Positions 6,503-16,030 of a stretch of DNA of 37,205 nucleotides are shown one piece after another. Origin of the DNA: Ruminococcaceae bacterium AM07-15. GTDB lineage: Bacteria; Bacillota; Clostridia; Oscillospirales; Butyricicoccaceae. Position numbers and translations under genes: made by a program. The notes under the pieces are model-generated. The model worked only from the letters and a program-made list of their open reading frames with translations. It was not told the DNA's origin and did no database searches. Location of the stretch: positions 1 to 37,205 of the forward strand of contig QUDE01000026.1 of NCBI GenBank assembly GCA_003477405.1, in the 5' to 3' direction. Position 1 is the first letter of the stretch; each line of letters opens with the position of its first letter.

Positions 6503-7545
6503 GATACCCGCTCCTTTTCGGCCGCCATGCGCAGCAGCAATAGTTCCAGCACCCGGGCATCATCCGGGGTATTGCTTTTCAGTTCTTTGTCCGCCTGATC
6601 GCACAAAAGCAGCGCCCGACGCAGCCAGGGAAGGCTGCGTTTTCCTGCCGCTTGGCGTAAAAGCTTGGCCGGGTAACTGGAGCGCATATGGAAGAGCTCC
6701 ATCAAAGCACTCTCTCCCAGCCCGGCCTGCTGAGCCAGTTTTGCCGCATACAGCTTCTGTACCTGTTTGCCAATGGACCCGGCCAGCACCACCGGCTCAA
6801 ACTTCAGTGCCAGCAAATCCCGCAATGTGCGGATGGCGGCCACCGTATCCCCCTTGGAAATATAGTCGGTGAGCTGATAGATCTGGGCTTCCAGAGCCCG
6901 GGAGGCCAGTTGGTCAATGGCCTGGCGGTCGATTCGTTTTTCCATGGTTCCAGCGGCGATTTTGTCGATCTCACTGGCCAGGTTGGTCATCAGGCTGCCG
7001 CAGACAAAAGTGAGATACTCGCACTCCCCGCTGTCGATCTCCTTTCCCAAAGCGGCAAAGCGCCGCTTGATCCAGGCGGTCAGTTCTCCTTGGGGCGCCT
7101 TGGCAAATTCCACCGCTTGTCCAGCCTTGAGAGCGGCCTGCCAGGTTTTCAGCCGCTTGTCTGGCTTATATTCCAGGGCGTCAAAATAAAGGATCATGCA
7201 CAGGGTATCTGGCAGGTTTTCCAGGATCTCCGGCAGCTGCTCCCGCAGCCCGGCGGGCGGACGGCTGAGATTCAGATCCCGGATGAGGATCAGCTTTTTT
7301 TCACTCATCACCGGCAGACTTTCTACGCTGTCAACCAGGTCATCCAGGGTCAGGCTATCCCCATCCAGCACCACCTGATTGAACTGGGCGAAAGCCTCTC
7401 CACCGATCAGGGAAAAGATCCGATCCCGATAATGCTCTTTCAGATAGCTTTCTTCCCCATAAAACAGGTAAAGCTTTTCCAGGCTGCCCTGATCCACATC
7501 CTGACGCAGTTTATCGTATGCAGTGTTCTTTTCGCCCTTTTTCAT
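6499..7545 (-). CDS. holA: DNA polymerase III subunit delta
   Basis: A 348-residue HolA homologue, the delta subunit that opens the sliding clamp. The N-terminal segment (KLYLFYGEESYLKEHYRDRIF) is the degenerate P-loop region typical of delta, with ADP-independent fold, and the C-terminal collar domain has LRDLLALKFEPVVLAGSIGKQV and the helix-rich MRSSYPAKLLRQA. The ATG at 7543-7545 overlaps the comEC stop (ATGA); earlier in-frame ATGs lie inside comEC. The pairing comEC-holA is common in Firmicutes. Confidence 0.93.
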   Translation of the reverse strand: MKKGEKNTAYDKLRQDVDQGSLEKLYLFYGEESYLKEHYRDRIFSLIGGEAFAQFNQVVLDGDSLTLDDLVDSVESLPVMSEKKLILIRDLNLSRPPAGLREQLPEILENLPDTLCMILYFDALEYKPDKRLKTWQAALKAGQAVEFAKAPQGELTAWIKRRFAALGKEIDSGECEYLTFVCGSLMTNLASEIDKIAAGTMEKRIDRQAIDQLASRALEAQIYQLTDYISKGDTVAAIRTLRDLLALKFEPVVLAGSIGKQVQKLYAAKLAQQAGLGESALMELFHMRSSYPAKLLRQAAGKRSLPWLRRALLLCDQADKELKSNTPDDARVLELLLLRMAAEKERVS

Positions 7546-9758
7546 TCTTCGTCCTCCCTGGCGGCCCCTGCCGCCCACAACTCCATATCCATCCGCTCCC
7601 CCTCCTCCAGATAGAGAACGGGACCGGAAAAGGCCGCGCCCAATGAGGCACTTTCTCCCCCATAAGAGGAGCGAGTGCACACCAGCATCTGGCAGCCCGT
7701 ACGGCGGCAGATAGCAGCCAGCCGAGGCAAATCCTCCGCCGCCTTCTGGTCCACCAGCAAGATCTCACACTGAAGATCCTGTTCCTTCACCGCCGTCAAT
7801 ACCTCTCCCATGTCCTGACCACAGGTGGCCAGCACTGTGCAGGAAGGCAAAGCCAGCTGGAGCAGATAGCCCTTTTCCCCAGGAATCAAAGCACCCTCGC
7901 CACCGGAAAAGGAAAACCGTCCTCCCTGCTCATAAACCTGCTTCTCCTCCCCCAGCATCAGTGAAGAAAGCACTCCTTTGGGTGCGCTCACCCGCTGAAC
8001 TCCGGCCCATCGATCTTCCGGCGGCGCAATGGGAGCGATCCCTTCTGTGCTTGTGAGCCACAAATGGGAGACCTGGGCCAGGCCCATCCGATCCAGGGTA
8101 TCCTGAGCACCCCGGTAAAAATCGTCCCCTTTCAGATCCCCGGTGCTAAAGGCGGTAAGCTGTCCCGCCTCTCCCACCAGCAAAAGGCCGCTGCCGCCGC
8201 AGTTGACCACCGACAGAGAAAGGGTCAGCGCCTGCTCCATCCCCACTCCGCTGAGGCAAACAAAACCGCAGAGGAAATAGGTTGCAAGTCCTCGACCCAC
8301 GCCCTCCTTCTTCCGGAAGAAGAACAGGGCCACGCCCAATCCCAAAAGGGAAAAGAACAGCATCACACCGCCGCTGCTCACCGAAGAAAAGGGGAACGCT
8401 GCCGTCTTTCGCTGCACCAGATCGATCCACCAAAGCAGGGGGTGAAGCGCCAGGGAAAGCATTTTTCCCAATATCGGCCAAAAGCTGCCCGCCACCACAA
8501 AGCAAAGCCCCAGCACAAGCACCGGCGCCAACAAAGGCACAATGAGCAAATTGGAAAACAAGGCCAGGAGGGATACCCGCTGAAAGGCCAATATTACAAT
8601 GGGCAGGGTAAAGGTCTGGGCCGTCAGCGTCACCGCCATACCCTTCAGAATCTTTCCCAGCAAGCGGTGCTTCCCGCCCAATTTTTCCAGAATAACCTGC
8701 TGCATCGGCGGAAAGAGCAGCCCGATGCCCAACACCGAAGCAAAGGAAAGCTGCAATCCCACATTCAGCACACTCATGGGAGAAAATAGAAGCAGCAGCA
8801 AAAGGGCTGCTGCCAGAGAAGACAGTGTGTCTTTCTCCCGGCCCATCCAAAAAGCGGCCATGGCGAAAAAGGCCATGATCACCGCCCGCAGTACCGAAGG
8901 CGTTCCCCCAGCCAGCACCACCATCATCAGGCACAATGGAATCCCCACAAGACTCCCGCCCTTTTTCCCAAAAAGGGCAAAGGCCACTCCCAGCAGACTG
9001 GACACATGAAGCCCGGACACCGCCGCCAAATGGGCTGTGCCGCTGAGGTTCAGATCCCGCCTTTGTTGGATAGTGAAATCCTCTTTATTTCCCGTGATGA
9101 TGCCGGTGAGCAAGGCACTCTCCCTTTGTGGAAGCCATTTTCCGGCCACTTCCGCCACCTGCTGGCCCAAACCTTGCAACCGAAGCCACCAAGGTGTTTC
9201 GCCATCCTGCGTTTGAAGCTCTCCGGTCTGGGATGCCTGCAAAAACATCCCCTCCGATGAAAAGCCACGCCGGGGTTCCAACGGTGCCCGGGACAGACGC
9301 GCTTCCACTGTAAAATGCTCTCCGGCTTTTATTTCAGGAGAGGCATCCTCCAGGTACAGGGGCAAGGAAAAGTTTACTTCTTCTTCCCCCAAAGCCAGAA
9401 CGCGCACCTGCACCTGGCCATAGCTGCCTTTGCCCTGGGCCTCCTCCAAGGCCATGCACTCCATGGTTCCCGACCAGCCGCTGAAGGTCAGCTGGGGCTC
9501 CGCCCGAGCAAGGCGCCAAAATCCGAAAAAGACTGTGCCCAGCCCCACAAAGGCCAGGCACAGCAAAAGCCCGTTCCGCCGGCCCCAAGGCAGGGTCAGC
9601 AGAAACAAGCCGCAAAACAGCGCCCCGGCCAATGCCAGCTTTCCCAAAGCGAAACCGTGACAAAATGCCAAAGCGCTGCCAAAAATGGCGCAGACGGCAC
9701 CGGCAGCGGCCCAGCAAAGGGGCCGCTGCGCCGGAAACCGTCCCAACCACTGCTTCAT
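7542..9758 (-). CDS. comEC: ComEC/Rec2 competence protein with degenerate C-terminal MBL domain
   Basis: A 738-residue membrane protein. Order: N-terminal membrane helices (about 10-85), a soluble DUF4131-type domain (about 90-200), the competence channel domain with SGLHV (248-252) and about eight helices up to residue 500, then a C-terminal domain (about 510-738). In the family the last part is a metallo-beta-lactamase fold that contains DVGQGD and an LTHxHxDH motif. Here those positions read VVNCGGSG (518-525) and LWLTSTEG (566-573), with no His cluster, so the metal site appears lost. ComEC conducts single-stranded DNA into the cell during transformation. It follows the HIT gene by 6 nt and overlaps holA by 4 nt. 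Confidence 0.9.
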   Translation of the reverse strand: MKQWLGRFPAQRPLCWAAAGAVCAIFGSALAFCHGFALGKLALAGALFCGLFLLTLPWGRRNGLLLCLAFVGLGTVFFGFWRLARAEPQLTFSGWSGTMECMALEEAQGKGSYGQVQVRVLALGEEEVNFSLPLYLEDASPEIKAGEHFTVEARLSRAPLEPRRGFSSEGMFLQASQTGELQTQDGETPWWLRLQGLGQQVAEVAGKWLPQRESALLTGIITGNKEDFTIQQRRDLNLSGTAHLAAVSGLHVSSLLGVAFALFGKKGGSLVGIPLCLMMVVLAGGTPSVLRAVIMAFFAMAAFWMGREKDTLSSLAAALLLLLLFSPMSVLNVGLQLSFASVLGIGLLFPPMQQVILEKLGGKHRLLGKILKGMAVTLTAQTFTLPIVILAFQRVSLLALFSNLLIVPLLAPVLVLGLCFVVAGSFWPILGKMLSLALHPLLWWIDLVQRKTAAFPFSSVSSGGVMLFFSLLGLGVALFFFRKKEGVGRGLATYFLCGFVCLSGVGMEQALTLSLSVVNCGGSGLLLVGEAGQLTAFSTGDLKGDDFYRGAQDTLDRMGLAQVSHLWLTSTEGIAPIAPPEDRWAGVQRVSAPKGVLSSLMLGEEKQVYEQGGRFSFSGGEGALIPGEKGYLLQLALPSCTVLATCGQDMGEVLTAVKEQDLQCEILLVDQKAAEDLPRLAAICRRTGCQMLVCTRSSYGGESASLGAAFSGPVLYLEEGERMDMELWAAGAAREDEE

Positions 9759-9764
9759 CTCAAA

Positions 9765-10106
9765 TCAGGCCATCTTGCCCAAAGGCCCGCCGGCCAGCAC
9801 ATGAAAATGGATGTGCTGCACCGTCTGCCCGGCATCTTCGCCGCAGTTGGTCACCACCCGATAGCCCTTGTCCAGCTTCAGTTCCCGGGCCAATTTGGCA
9901 ATGACCTGATAAATATAGCCGATGATGGCGCTGTTCTCCTCGGTCACCTCGCCGCAGGAGCTCATGATGTGCTCCTTGGGAATGACCAGGAAGTGTACCG
10001 GCGCTGCCGGCTCAATGTCATAGAAGGCATAGACCTTCTCATCTTCGTAAACCTTCTTGGAAGGGATCTCTCCCTTTACGATCTTGCAAAACAGGCAATC
10101 ATCCAT
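9765..10106 (-). CDS. HIT family protein (HinT-like)
   Basis: A 113-residue histidine-triad nucleotide hydrolase. The N-terminus CLFCKIVKGEIPS has the Cys pair seen in HinT proteins, and the triad is H98-I-H100-F-H102-V, H102 being equivalent to the nucleophilic position region of the family. HinT-type enzymes hydrolyse purine nucleoside phosphoramidates, including aminoacyl-adenylates released by aminoacyl-tRNA synthetases; it is notable that alaS is directly upstream (10-nt gap). Confidence 0.92.
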   Translation of the reverse strand: MDDCLFCKIVKGEIPSKKVYEDEKVYAFYDIEPAAPVHFLVIPKEHIMSSCGEVTEENSAIIGYIYQVIAKLARELKLDKGYRVVTNCGEDAGQTVQHIHFHVLAGGPLGKMA

Positions 10107-10116
10107 TGTCTATCCC

Positions 10117-12759
10117 TCACTTTACCATTTCTTCCACGATGTTGTTCACTGCTTCCAGAGCCGCTTCCAGCTTGGAGGGGTCTTTGCCGCCTGCTGTGGC
10201 GCTGTCCGGGCGTCCGCCGCCGCCACCGCCGGTCATCTTGGCCACCTGCTTGAGGATGTTGCCCGCATGGGCGCCCTTCTTCACCGCTTCCTTGCCGCAG
10301 GCCGCCACAAAGTTGATCTTGCCTTCCTCCGTGACCAAAGCCAACACACTCACCAGATTGGGAGCCTTGTCCCGCAGATCGTCGCTGAGAGTACGCAGCA
10401 TATCGGAACTCATATCGTCCACCTTCATGGCCAGCACATTGACACCGCTGTCCCCGGCGGTATGGGCAAAGTTGAGCATCTCCACCGAGCGGAGAGCCGC
10501 CACCCGGGCGCTGAGCTTATCCACCTTGTGGAGAGCCTGGCGCAGGTCGTTCATGGTCTGCTGGGCCTTGTTCACCAGCTCCATGGGAGAGGACTTGATG
10601 GCCGCCGCAGCCTGGGCGATCATCTGCTCTTTTTCATGGAGCATGGCCGCCACCTGGCTGCCCACCACCGCTTCGATGCGGCGGACACCGGCGGCCACCG
10701 AGGCTTCGCTGACGATCTTCAACAGACCCACCCGAGCGGTATTGGGCACATGGGTACCGCCGCACAGCTCGATGGAGTAATCCCCCATCCGGACCACCCG
10801 GACCCGATCGCCGTATTTCTCACCAAACAGAGCCATGGCCCCCAGCTTTTTGGCTTCGTCAATGGGCATTTCCGAAATATTCACCAGGTCGTCCCGCAGG
10901 ATCTCTTCGTTTACCTGCTTTTCCACTTCCATCAGCTCTTCCGGGGTGACGGCGCTGAAATGGGTGAAGTCAAAGCGGAGACGATCGGGCTCCACCAAGG
11001 AGCCGGCCTGCTCTACATGGTTGCCCAGCACAGTGCGCAGAGCTTTCTGCAGCAGATGGGTGGCCGAGTGGGCCCGCATAATGGCCCGGCGACGATCCTC
11101 ATCCACATGGGCCTGGAGAGTATCGTCCACATTCACCGTTCCCTCCAGGGCTTCCACCTGGTGGAGGAACTTGCCGTCGGCCGTCTTGCGCACAGCCAGC
11201 ACCTGGAGAAGGGTGCCTTCCCGGCGCATCACGCCGGTATCCCAGCTCTGGCCGCCGCTTTCCGCATAGAAAGGAGTCTGGTCCAGCACCAGAGTTCCCT
11301 GAGCCCCCTGGCTGAGAGAACCGGCCAGTTCCCCTTCGGTGACAATGGCCAGCACCTTGCCGGTGTCCTCCAGCTTGTCATAGCCGGTGAACACAGTGGC
11401 GGGCAGCTCTTTGAGGGATACATCGTCTCCGGCCCAGCCCAGCCCTGTGGTGTTGCCTCGAGCCTGACGGGCCCGCTCCCGCTGGGCACGCATCATTTCT
11501 TCAAAAGCCTGACGGGCCAATTTGAAGCCCTGCTCTTCCAGGATCTCCACTGTCAGATCCACCGGGAATCCATAGGTGTCATACAGCTTGAAGGCGTCCT
11601 CACCGGACAGGGTGTCCCCATTGCCCCGGAGAGCGGCGATCATCTCATCCAGCTTCACAAGACCGCTTTCCACGGTGGCGGCAAAGCGCTCCTCCTCGGT
11701 GCGGATGAGCTTTTTGATATATTCCTCTTTTTCCCGCAGCTCGGGATAGGCACCTTCGTTTTCCTGGATGACGGTTTCGGCCACTTCTGCCAGGAAAGGC
11801 TGGGTCAGCCCCAGCAGACGGCCATGACGGGCGGCACGGCGCAGCAGACGGCGCAGCACATAGCCCCGGCCTTCGTTGGAGGGGATGACGCCGTCGCACA
11901 CCAGCATCACGCTGCTGCGGATATGGTCGGTGATGATGCGCAGGGACACATCCTGCTTCTTGTCCTTGCCATAGGTGACGCCGGACAGCTGTGCCACATG
12001 GTCCAGAATCCGGTGGACGGTGTCCACATCAAACAGACTGTCCACATCCTGCATAATGCAGGCCAGACGCTCGATACCCATACCGGTGTCGATGTTCTTC
12101 CGGGCCAGGGGGGTGTAGTTGCCCTTGCCATCGCTGCTGAACTGGCTGAACACCAGGTTCCAGAACTCCACATACCGGTCGCAGTCGCAGCCAGGAGCGC
12201 AGTCCGGGCTGCCGCAGCCGTACTTTTCGCCCCGGTCGAAATAGATCTCCGAGCAGGGGCCGCAGGGACCGGAACCGATCTCCCAGAAGTTGTCCTCCCG
12301 GCCCAGACGAACCATATGATCCTCCTGAACGCCGATCTCCTTTGTCCAGATGTCATAGGCCTCGTCATCGTCCAGAAATACCGATACATACAGTTTGTCC
12401 ACCGGCATTTTCATTTCCTGGGTAATAAACTCCCAGGCCCACTGACAGGCTTCCCGCTTGAAGTAATCTCCAAAGGAGAAGTTGCCCAGCATCTCAAAAT
12501 AGGTGCCATGACGGGCATCCTTGCCCACGCTGTCGATATCCAGAGTACGGATGCACTTCTGGCAGTCGGTGACCCGGGGGGCCGGCGGGGTGAGCTCGCC
12601 GGTGAAATAATGCTTCAGCGGCGCCATACCGGCGTTGATGAGCAACAGGGAATTGTCGTTCTGGGGCACCAGGGGAAAGCTTTTCAGCCGCAGGTGGCCC
12701 TTGCTTTCAAAAAAGCGGAGAAACCGCTCTCTGATTTCATTGAGTCCCAATTTTTCCAT
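10117..12759 (-). CDS. alaS: alanine--tRNA ligase
   Basis: Full-length AlaRS of 880 residues: class II catalytic domain (about 1-240, starting MEKLGLNEIRERFLRFFESKGH, with RHGTYFEMLGNFSFGDY), tRNA-recognition domain, editing domain with HSATHLL and CGGTHV zinc ligands, and the C-terminal oligomerisation domain ending with a GGGGGGRPDSATAGG segment. The ATG at 12759 is chosen: GGAGAG lies about 8 nt ahead, while the ATG five codons earlier abuts its ribosome site and adds residues not in the family. It is in the middle of the long array, 20 nt after the U32 gene; there is no room for its own T-box leader. Confidence 0.96.
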   Translation of the reverse strand: MEKLGLNEIRERFLRFFESKGHLRLKSFPLVPQNDNSLLLINAGMAPLKHYFTGELTPPAPRVTDCQKCIRTLDIDSVGKDARHGTYFEMLGNFSFGDYFKREACQWAWEFITQEMKMPVDKLYVSVFLDDDEAYDIWTKEIGVQEDHMVRLGREDNFWEIGSGPCGPCSEIYFDRGEKYGCGSPDCAPGCDCDRYVEFWNLVFSQFSSDGKGNYTPLARKNIDTGMGIERLACIMQDVDSLFDVDTVHRILDHVAQLSGVTYGKDKKQDVSLRIITDHIRSSVMLVCDGVIPSNEGRGYVLRRLLRRAARHGRLLGLTQPFLAEVAETVIQENEGAYPELREKEEYIKKLIRTEEERFAATVESGLVKLDEMIAALRGNGDTLSGEDAFKLYDTYGFPVDLTVEILEEQGFKLARQAFEEMMRAQRERARQARGNTTGLGWAGDDVSLKELPATVFTGYDKLEDTGKVLAIVTEGELAGSLSQGAQGTLVLDQTPFYAESGGQSWDTGVMRREGTLLQVLAVRKTADGKFLHQVEALEGTVNVDDTLQAHVDEDRRRAIMRAHSATHLLQKALRTVLGNHVEQAGSLVEPDRLRFDFTHFSAVTPEELMEVEKQVNEEILRDDLVNISEMPIDEAKKLGAMALFGEKYGDRVRVVRMGDYSIELCGGTHVPNTARVGLLKIVSEASVAAGVRRIEAVVGSQVAAMLHEKEQMIAQAAAAIKSSPMELVNKAQQTMNDLRQALHKVDKLSARVAALRSVEMLNFAHTAGDSGVNVLAMKVDDMSSDMLRTLSDDLRDKAPNLVSVLALVTEEGKINFVAACGKEAVKKGAHAGNILKQVAKMTGGGGGGRPDSATAGGKDPSKLEAALEAVNNIVEEMVK

Positions 12760-12779
12760 GGTTCTTCTCTCCATCCTTG

Positions 12780-14009
12780 CTATTTTTCTTCCTTTTCCAC
12801 CCGGCGGCGTAAAAAGGCTTTTTCGTGTACTTGTTTCAGTTGAGGCAGCACCAGATGCTGGTGGGGATGAGGGGCACAGGTGAGCTCCTGTCCTTCTTCA
12901 TCCAAAAGTCTTTCCACCCGGAATGCCAGCGGCGGTCCGTCAGGGTCGACGAGCTCCAGCTCATCCCCCAGGGAAAACCGGTTTTTCTGAAGGAACACCG
13001 GCCCATAGGGCCCCTGCTCTCCCAAAGATAGAGCACAGACCTCCCAGGGCCGCTGGTATCCGCCATCTTCCGTGTGCTGGCTGTCCTTGTCTCCAAAATA
13101 GAAACCGGTGTAATATTCCCGGTGGCTGACCTTCTCCACTTCCTGCCGTACCCAGTCCGGCAAAGCATACCCCGCCGGATCTTTACAATACAGGTCGATG
13201 GCCCGGCGGTAGGCATTGGCGGTGATAGCGGTATAATAGGCGGTTTTGGCCCGGCCTTCGATCTTGAAGCTGTCCACCCCGGCTTCGATCAGCTCTGGGA
13301 TGTGATCCAGCATGCAAAGGTCCTTGGAGTTGAGGATATAAGCCCCTTCCTCCCCTTCGAACACATCCATCACTTGCCCTGGCCGCTGCCGTTCCACCAG
13401 GGAATACTGCCAGCGGCAGGGCTGGGCACAGGCTCCCCGGTTGCCATCCCGTCCGGTGAGATAGGCGGACAGATAGCACCGGCCGGAATAGGACATACAC
13501 ATGGCCCCGTGGACAAACACCTCAATGGCCAGTTCCGGCGAAGTCTTTTCCCGGATCAGAGCCACCTCCTGGAGGGAAAGCTCCCGGGCCAGTACCACCC
13601 GGTGGGCCCCCAGCTTGTGCCAAGCCTCTGCGGCCTGATAGTTTGTGATGTTGGCCTGGGTGCTGATGTGCCGCTCCAGCCGTGGAGCATACTGCTTGCA
13701 CATCTCCAGCACACCCAGATCGGCAATGATGGCGGCATCGGCCCCCGCTTGCTGGAGGAAATCCAGGAAAGCGGGGATTCGCTGGGCTTCCTCACTGCGG
13801 GGCATGGTATTCACCGTCACATACACCCGTTTTCCCAGGCTGTGAGCCAGCTTGCAGGCTTTTTCCAGCTCCTCGCCGGTGAAGTTGCCAGGGGCCGTGC
13901 GCATCCCAAAATCCTTGCCCGCCAGATAGCAGGCGTCCGCCCCATAAGCAAGGGCGTATTCCAGCCGTTCAAAGTCCCCGGCCGGGCTGAGCAGTTCCGG
14001 CTTTCTCAT
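12780..14009 (-). CDS. U32 family protein, TrhP-like tRNA U34 hydroxylation enzyme
   Basis: A 409-residue peptidase-U32 family protein. It starts with RKPELLSPAGDFERLEYALAYGADACYLA and has the U32 signature EVFVHGAMCMSYSGRC with Cys171 and Cys178, then Cys194 and Cys198, the four likely iron-sulphur ligands. Although once listed as collagenase-like proteases, the YrrN/YrrO/TrhP branch is now known to be needed for 5-hydroxyuridine formation at tRNA position 34. Size and motifs fit that branch. The gene overlaps mltG by 4 nt and is followed by alaS, consistent with a tRNA-related role. Confidence 0.85.
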   Translation of the reverse strand: MRKPELLSPAGDFERLEYALAYGADACYLAGKDFGMRTAPGNFTGEELEKACKLAHSLGKRVYVTVNTMPRSEEAQRIPAFLDFLQQAGADAAIIADLGVLEMCKQYAPRLERHISTQANITNYQAAEAWHKLGAHRVVLARELSLQEVALIREKTSPELAIEVFVHGAMCMSYSGRCYLSAYLTGRDGNRGACAQPCRWQYSLVERQRPGQVMDVFEGEEGAYILNSKDLCMLDHIPELIEAGVDSFKIEGRAKTAYYTAITANAYRRAIDLYCKDPAGYALPDWVRQEVEKVSHREYYTGFYFGDKDSQHTEDGGYQRPWEVCALSLGEQGPYGPVFLQKNRFSLGDELELVDPDGPPLAFRVERLLDEEGQELTCAPHPHQHLVLPQLKQVHEKAFLRRRVEKEEK

Positions 14010-15136
14010 CCCATCTGCTCCTTCTTTTCCTGCATGGCCGCCACATTGGCTTCATGCTCGCTGTAAGTTTTGGCAAACACATGGCTCTGGTCTTCCGGAT
14101 CGGCCACATAGAAGTAATAATTGTGGTTCTCCGGCTGCAATGCGGCCAGAATGGCAGGTACGCCCGGATTGCAGATAGGCCCTTTGGGAAGGCCGGTGAC
14201 CTTATAGGTGTTATAAGGACTGTCGATCTCCAGATCCTCATAGGTCAGGTTTTCCTTGTGTTCGCCCAGGGCATACTGCACGGTGGCATCGATGTCCAAA
14301 TGGGGGAAATTAGTGGGATCATTCAACCGGTTATAGATGACTCCGGCGATGGTGGCCTGCTCTTCCGGCAGCACCGCTTCCCGTTCCACCATGGACGCAA
14401 TGGTCAGAATCTGCCGCATGGAGTAGCCCGACTGCTCGGTCAGCTCCCGCATTTCGGAAGTGTACTTGTTGTTGAAGTTGTTGAGCATGGTGTTGAGCAC
14501 CCGCACCGGATTGTCATTGATATAGAACTGATAGGTATCGGGATAGAGGAAGCCTTCCAGGCGGTTTTCCTCCATGGGCACATCCTGAAGCATTTCATGC
14601 TTGAAGGGATAGGTGTTGGCCGTCTCGATCAGGTCCTCGGCCCCGCACACCCGGGCATCCTCCAAAAGCTGGGCGATCTGCTGGATGGTATAACCTTCGG
14701 GGATGGTCACTTCGGCCACCTCGGTATAGGTGGACACCCGGTTGAGGGTGTTGATGATCTGGCCGTAGTCCATGTCTGCATTGACCTCGTATTTTCCCGA
14801 ATCAAAGGTCTTGTCCTCGTTGGAAAAATTGGCATAGAGCGTAAAGGCCCAACGGCAGCGAATAATTCCTTCCTCCTTGAGCATCTTGGCCACTTCCCCA
14901 TGGGTGGTGTCCTCACTCAATTCCAGCATGGCCGTCTTTTCCGGCTTGACCAGAGCAAACATATCGTTTGCTATGTAGATGCCGAAACCGGAAATGATCA
15001 GGGAGACACCCAGGATAAACACCAGGTAGCTCACCGCATGCATCATACTCCCCGCCCGGTTTTTCCGGCGTTTTTTTCTTCTTTTGCGAGTCCGGGGAGC
15101 CGGGCTCTGCTCATATTCTCCGCTGGTACGGCTCAT
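14006..15136 (-). CDS. mltG: endolytic murein transglycosylase MltG
   Basis: A 376-residue membrane-anchored YceG/MltG protein: basic cytoplasmic tail (RTRKRRKKRRKNR, 15-27), one membrane helix (about 33-55), a LysM-like subdomain (TIPEGYTIQQIAQLL) and the lytic domain with ASMVEREA, where Glu251 is the catalytic residue equivalent to Glu218 of E. coli, and the LPKGPICNPG C-terminal block. It cuts nascent glycan strands and sets their length at the site of synthesis. AGGAGGT lies 5 nt ahead of the ATG; the stop overlaps the U32 gene start. Confidence 0.95.
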   Translation of the reverse strand: MSRTSGEYEQSPAPRTRKRRKKRRKNRAGSMMHAVSYLVFILGVSLIISGFGIYIANDMFALVKPEKTAMLELSEDTTHGEVAKMLKEEGIIRCRWAFTLYANFSNEDKTFDSGKYEVNADMDYGQIINTLNRVSTYTEVAEVTIPEGYTIQQIAQLLEDARVCGAEDLIETANTYPFKHEMLQDVPMEENRLEGFLYPDTYQFYINDNPVRVLNTMLNNFNNKYTSEMRELTEQSGYSMRQILTIASMVEREAVLPEEQATIAGVIYNRLNDPTNFPHLDIDATVQYALGEHKENLTYEDLEIDSPYNTYKVTGLPKGPICNPGVPAILAALQPENHNYYFYVADPEDQSHVFAKTYSEHEANVAAMQEKKEQMG

Positions 15137-15160
15137 GATACACCTCCTATTGGTTATCGG

Positions 15161-16030
15161 TTAAGTCAACAGAGTTTTCAGCACAAACAGCACAAGTGTG
15201 ACCAGCACGCCGGGACAAAGCACCGAGCGCACAATGGCTTTGCTGCCACCGCTGCCCCGCAGCCGTGGCACCCGGCCTTTTTCGATCAGGTTTTCCAGGC
15301 AAGAGGCCGCCCCATAGATGCTGAGAAACAGCACCGCCGCGGCCAGCATGACAAAATAAGGCCAAATGCCAAAGGCTGCATACCGTTTGAGCAAATAACT
15401 CATGGCCAGATAAAACAAATTGTTGAAAAAGTGTCCAAACACCGCCGGCCACACAGAACCGGTGATGATGGTCATATACCCGAACAAAAGCCCTGCCGTG
15501 AGAGGCCCCAGAAAATTGGCCGTGGAGCCATGGATCATGGCAAAACACAGAGCCGAAATGAGGATGGCCGCCGTCTGCCCCCATCCTTCCAGGCCGGAAA
15601 GCAATCCGCCCCGGAAAAACAGTTCCTCGGCCAGGGCGGGCAAAAAGGCGATGACCAGCACCAAAAGCCAGGTGGGGGTACCGCCGTACTGGCTCCAGGC
15701 GCTATAAGCCGTATCCTCCAGCAAAGCGCCTCCGGTGAAAAGGGCCACCAGATAATTGAGGAAAAAGGATAAAAGGGACACTGCCAAAGCAGAAAAAAAG
15801 ACAAAAGGGGCAAAGCGCAGCCGGCTTCCCCCAAGACGAAGCTTCATGGGGGATTGGCCCTTTCTCCCCAACAGCCAAAAGACCAGAAGAGGCAGGAAAA
15901 ATGCCACGACTTCTCCCAGGGCCGCCATCGCCAAAGGGGGCAGCCACCGGTTGTTTTCCGGCAGCGCACCCAGGATGAACAAAATGCCCATGGACACCGG
16001 CGGCATCAGAGAATAGATCAGTGGATTCAT
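15161..16030 (-). CDS. CPBP family intramembrane metalloprotease
   Basis: A 289-residue multi-pass protein of the CPBP (Abi/CaaX protease-like) family. Conserved motifs are EELFFRG (Glu135, Glu136, Arg140), FAMIH (His167) and FGHFFNN (His200), the expected metal and catalytic positions. Members include type II CaaX proteases and bacteriocin-immunity proteins; the substrate is unknown. The start overlaps the 5-FCL stop by 4 nt and mltG follows after 24 nt. A paralogue lies at 20830. Confidence 0.9.
   Translation of the reverse strand: MNPLIYSLMPPVSMGILFILGALPENNRWLPPLAMAALGEVVAFFLPLLVFWLLGRKGQSPMKLRLGGSRLRFAPFVFFSALAVSLLSFFLNYLVALFTGGALLEDTAYSAWSQYGGTPTWLLVLVIAFLPALAEELFFRGGLLSGLEGWGQTAAILISALCFAMIHGSTANFLGPLTAGLLFGYMTIITGSVWPAVFGHFFNNLFYLAMSYLLKRYAAFGIWPYFVMLAAAVLFLSIYGAASCLENLIEKGRVPRLRGSGGSKAIVRSVLCPGVLVTLVLFVLKTLLT

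Noticed and set aside
12760..12779. T-box or other aminoacyl-tRNA riboswitch ahead of alaS (also trpS)
   Set aside because: Only 20 nt (alaS) and 11 nt (trpS) separate these genes from the preceding ones; no leader fits.
10057..12843. Very long open frame (928 codons) on the plus strand opposite alaS
   Set aside because: It mirrors the codon bias of alaS on the other strand, is rich in His, Gln and Gly, has no ribosome site at its start and shows no domain pattern. The same holds for plus-strand frames at 31622-33766, 33561-35861, 35804-37186 and 14054-15772.
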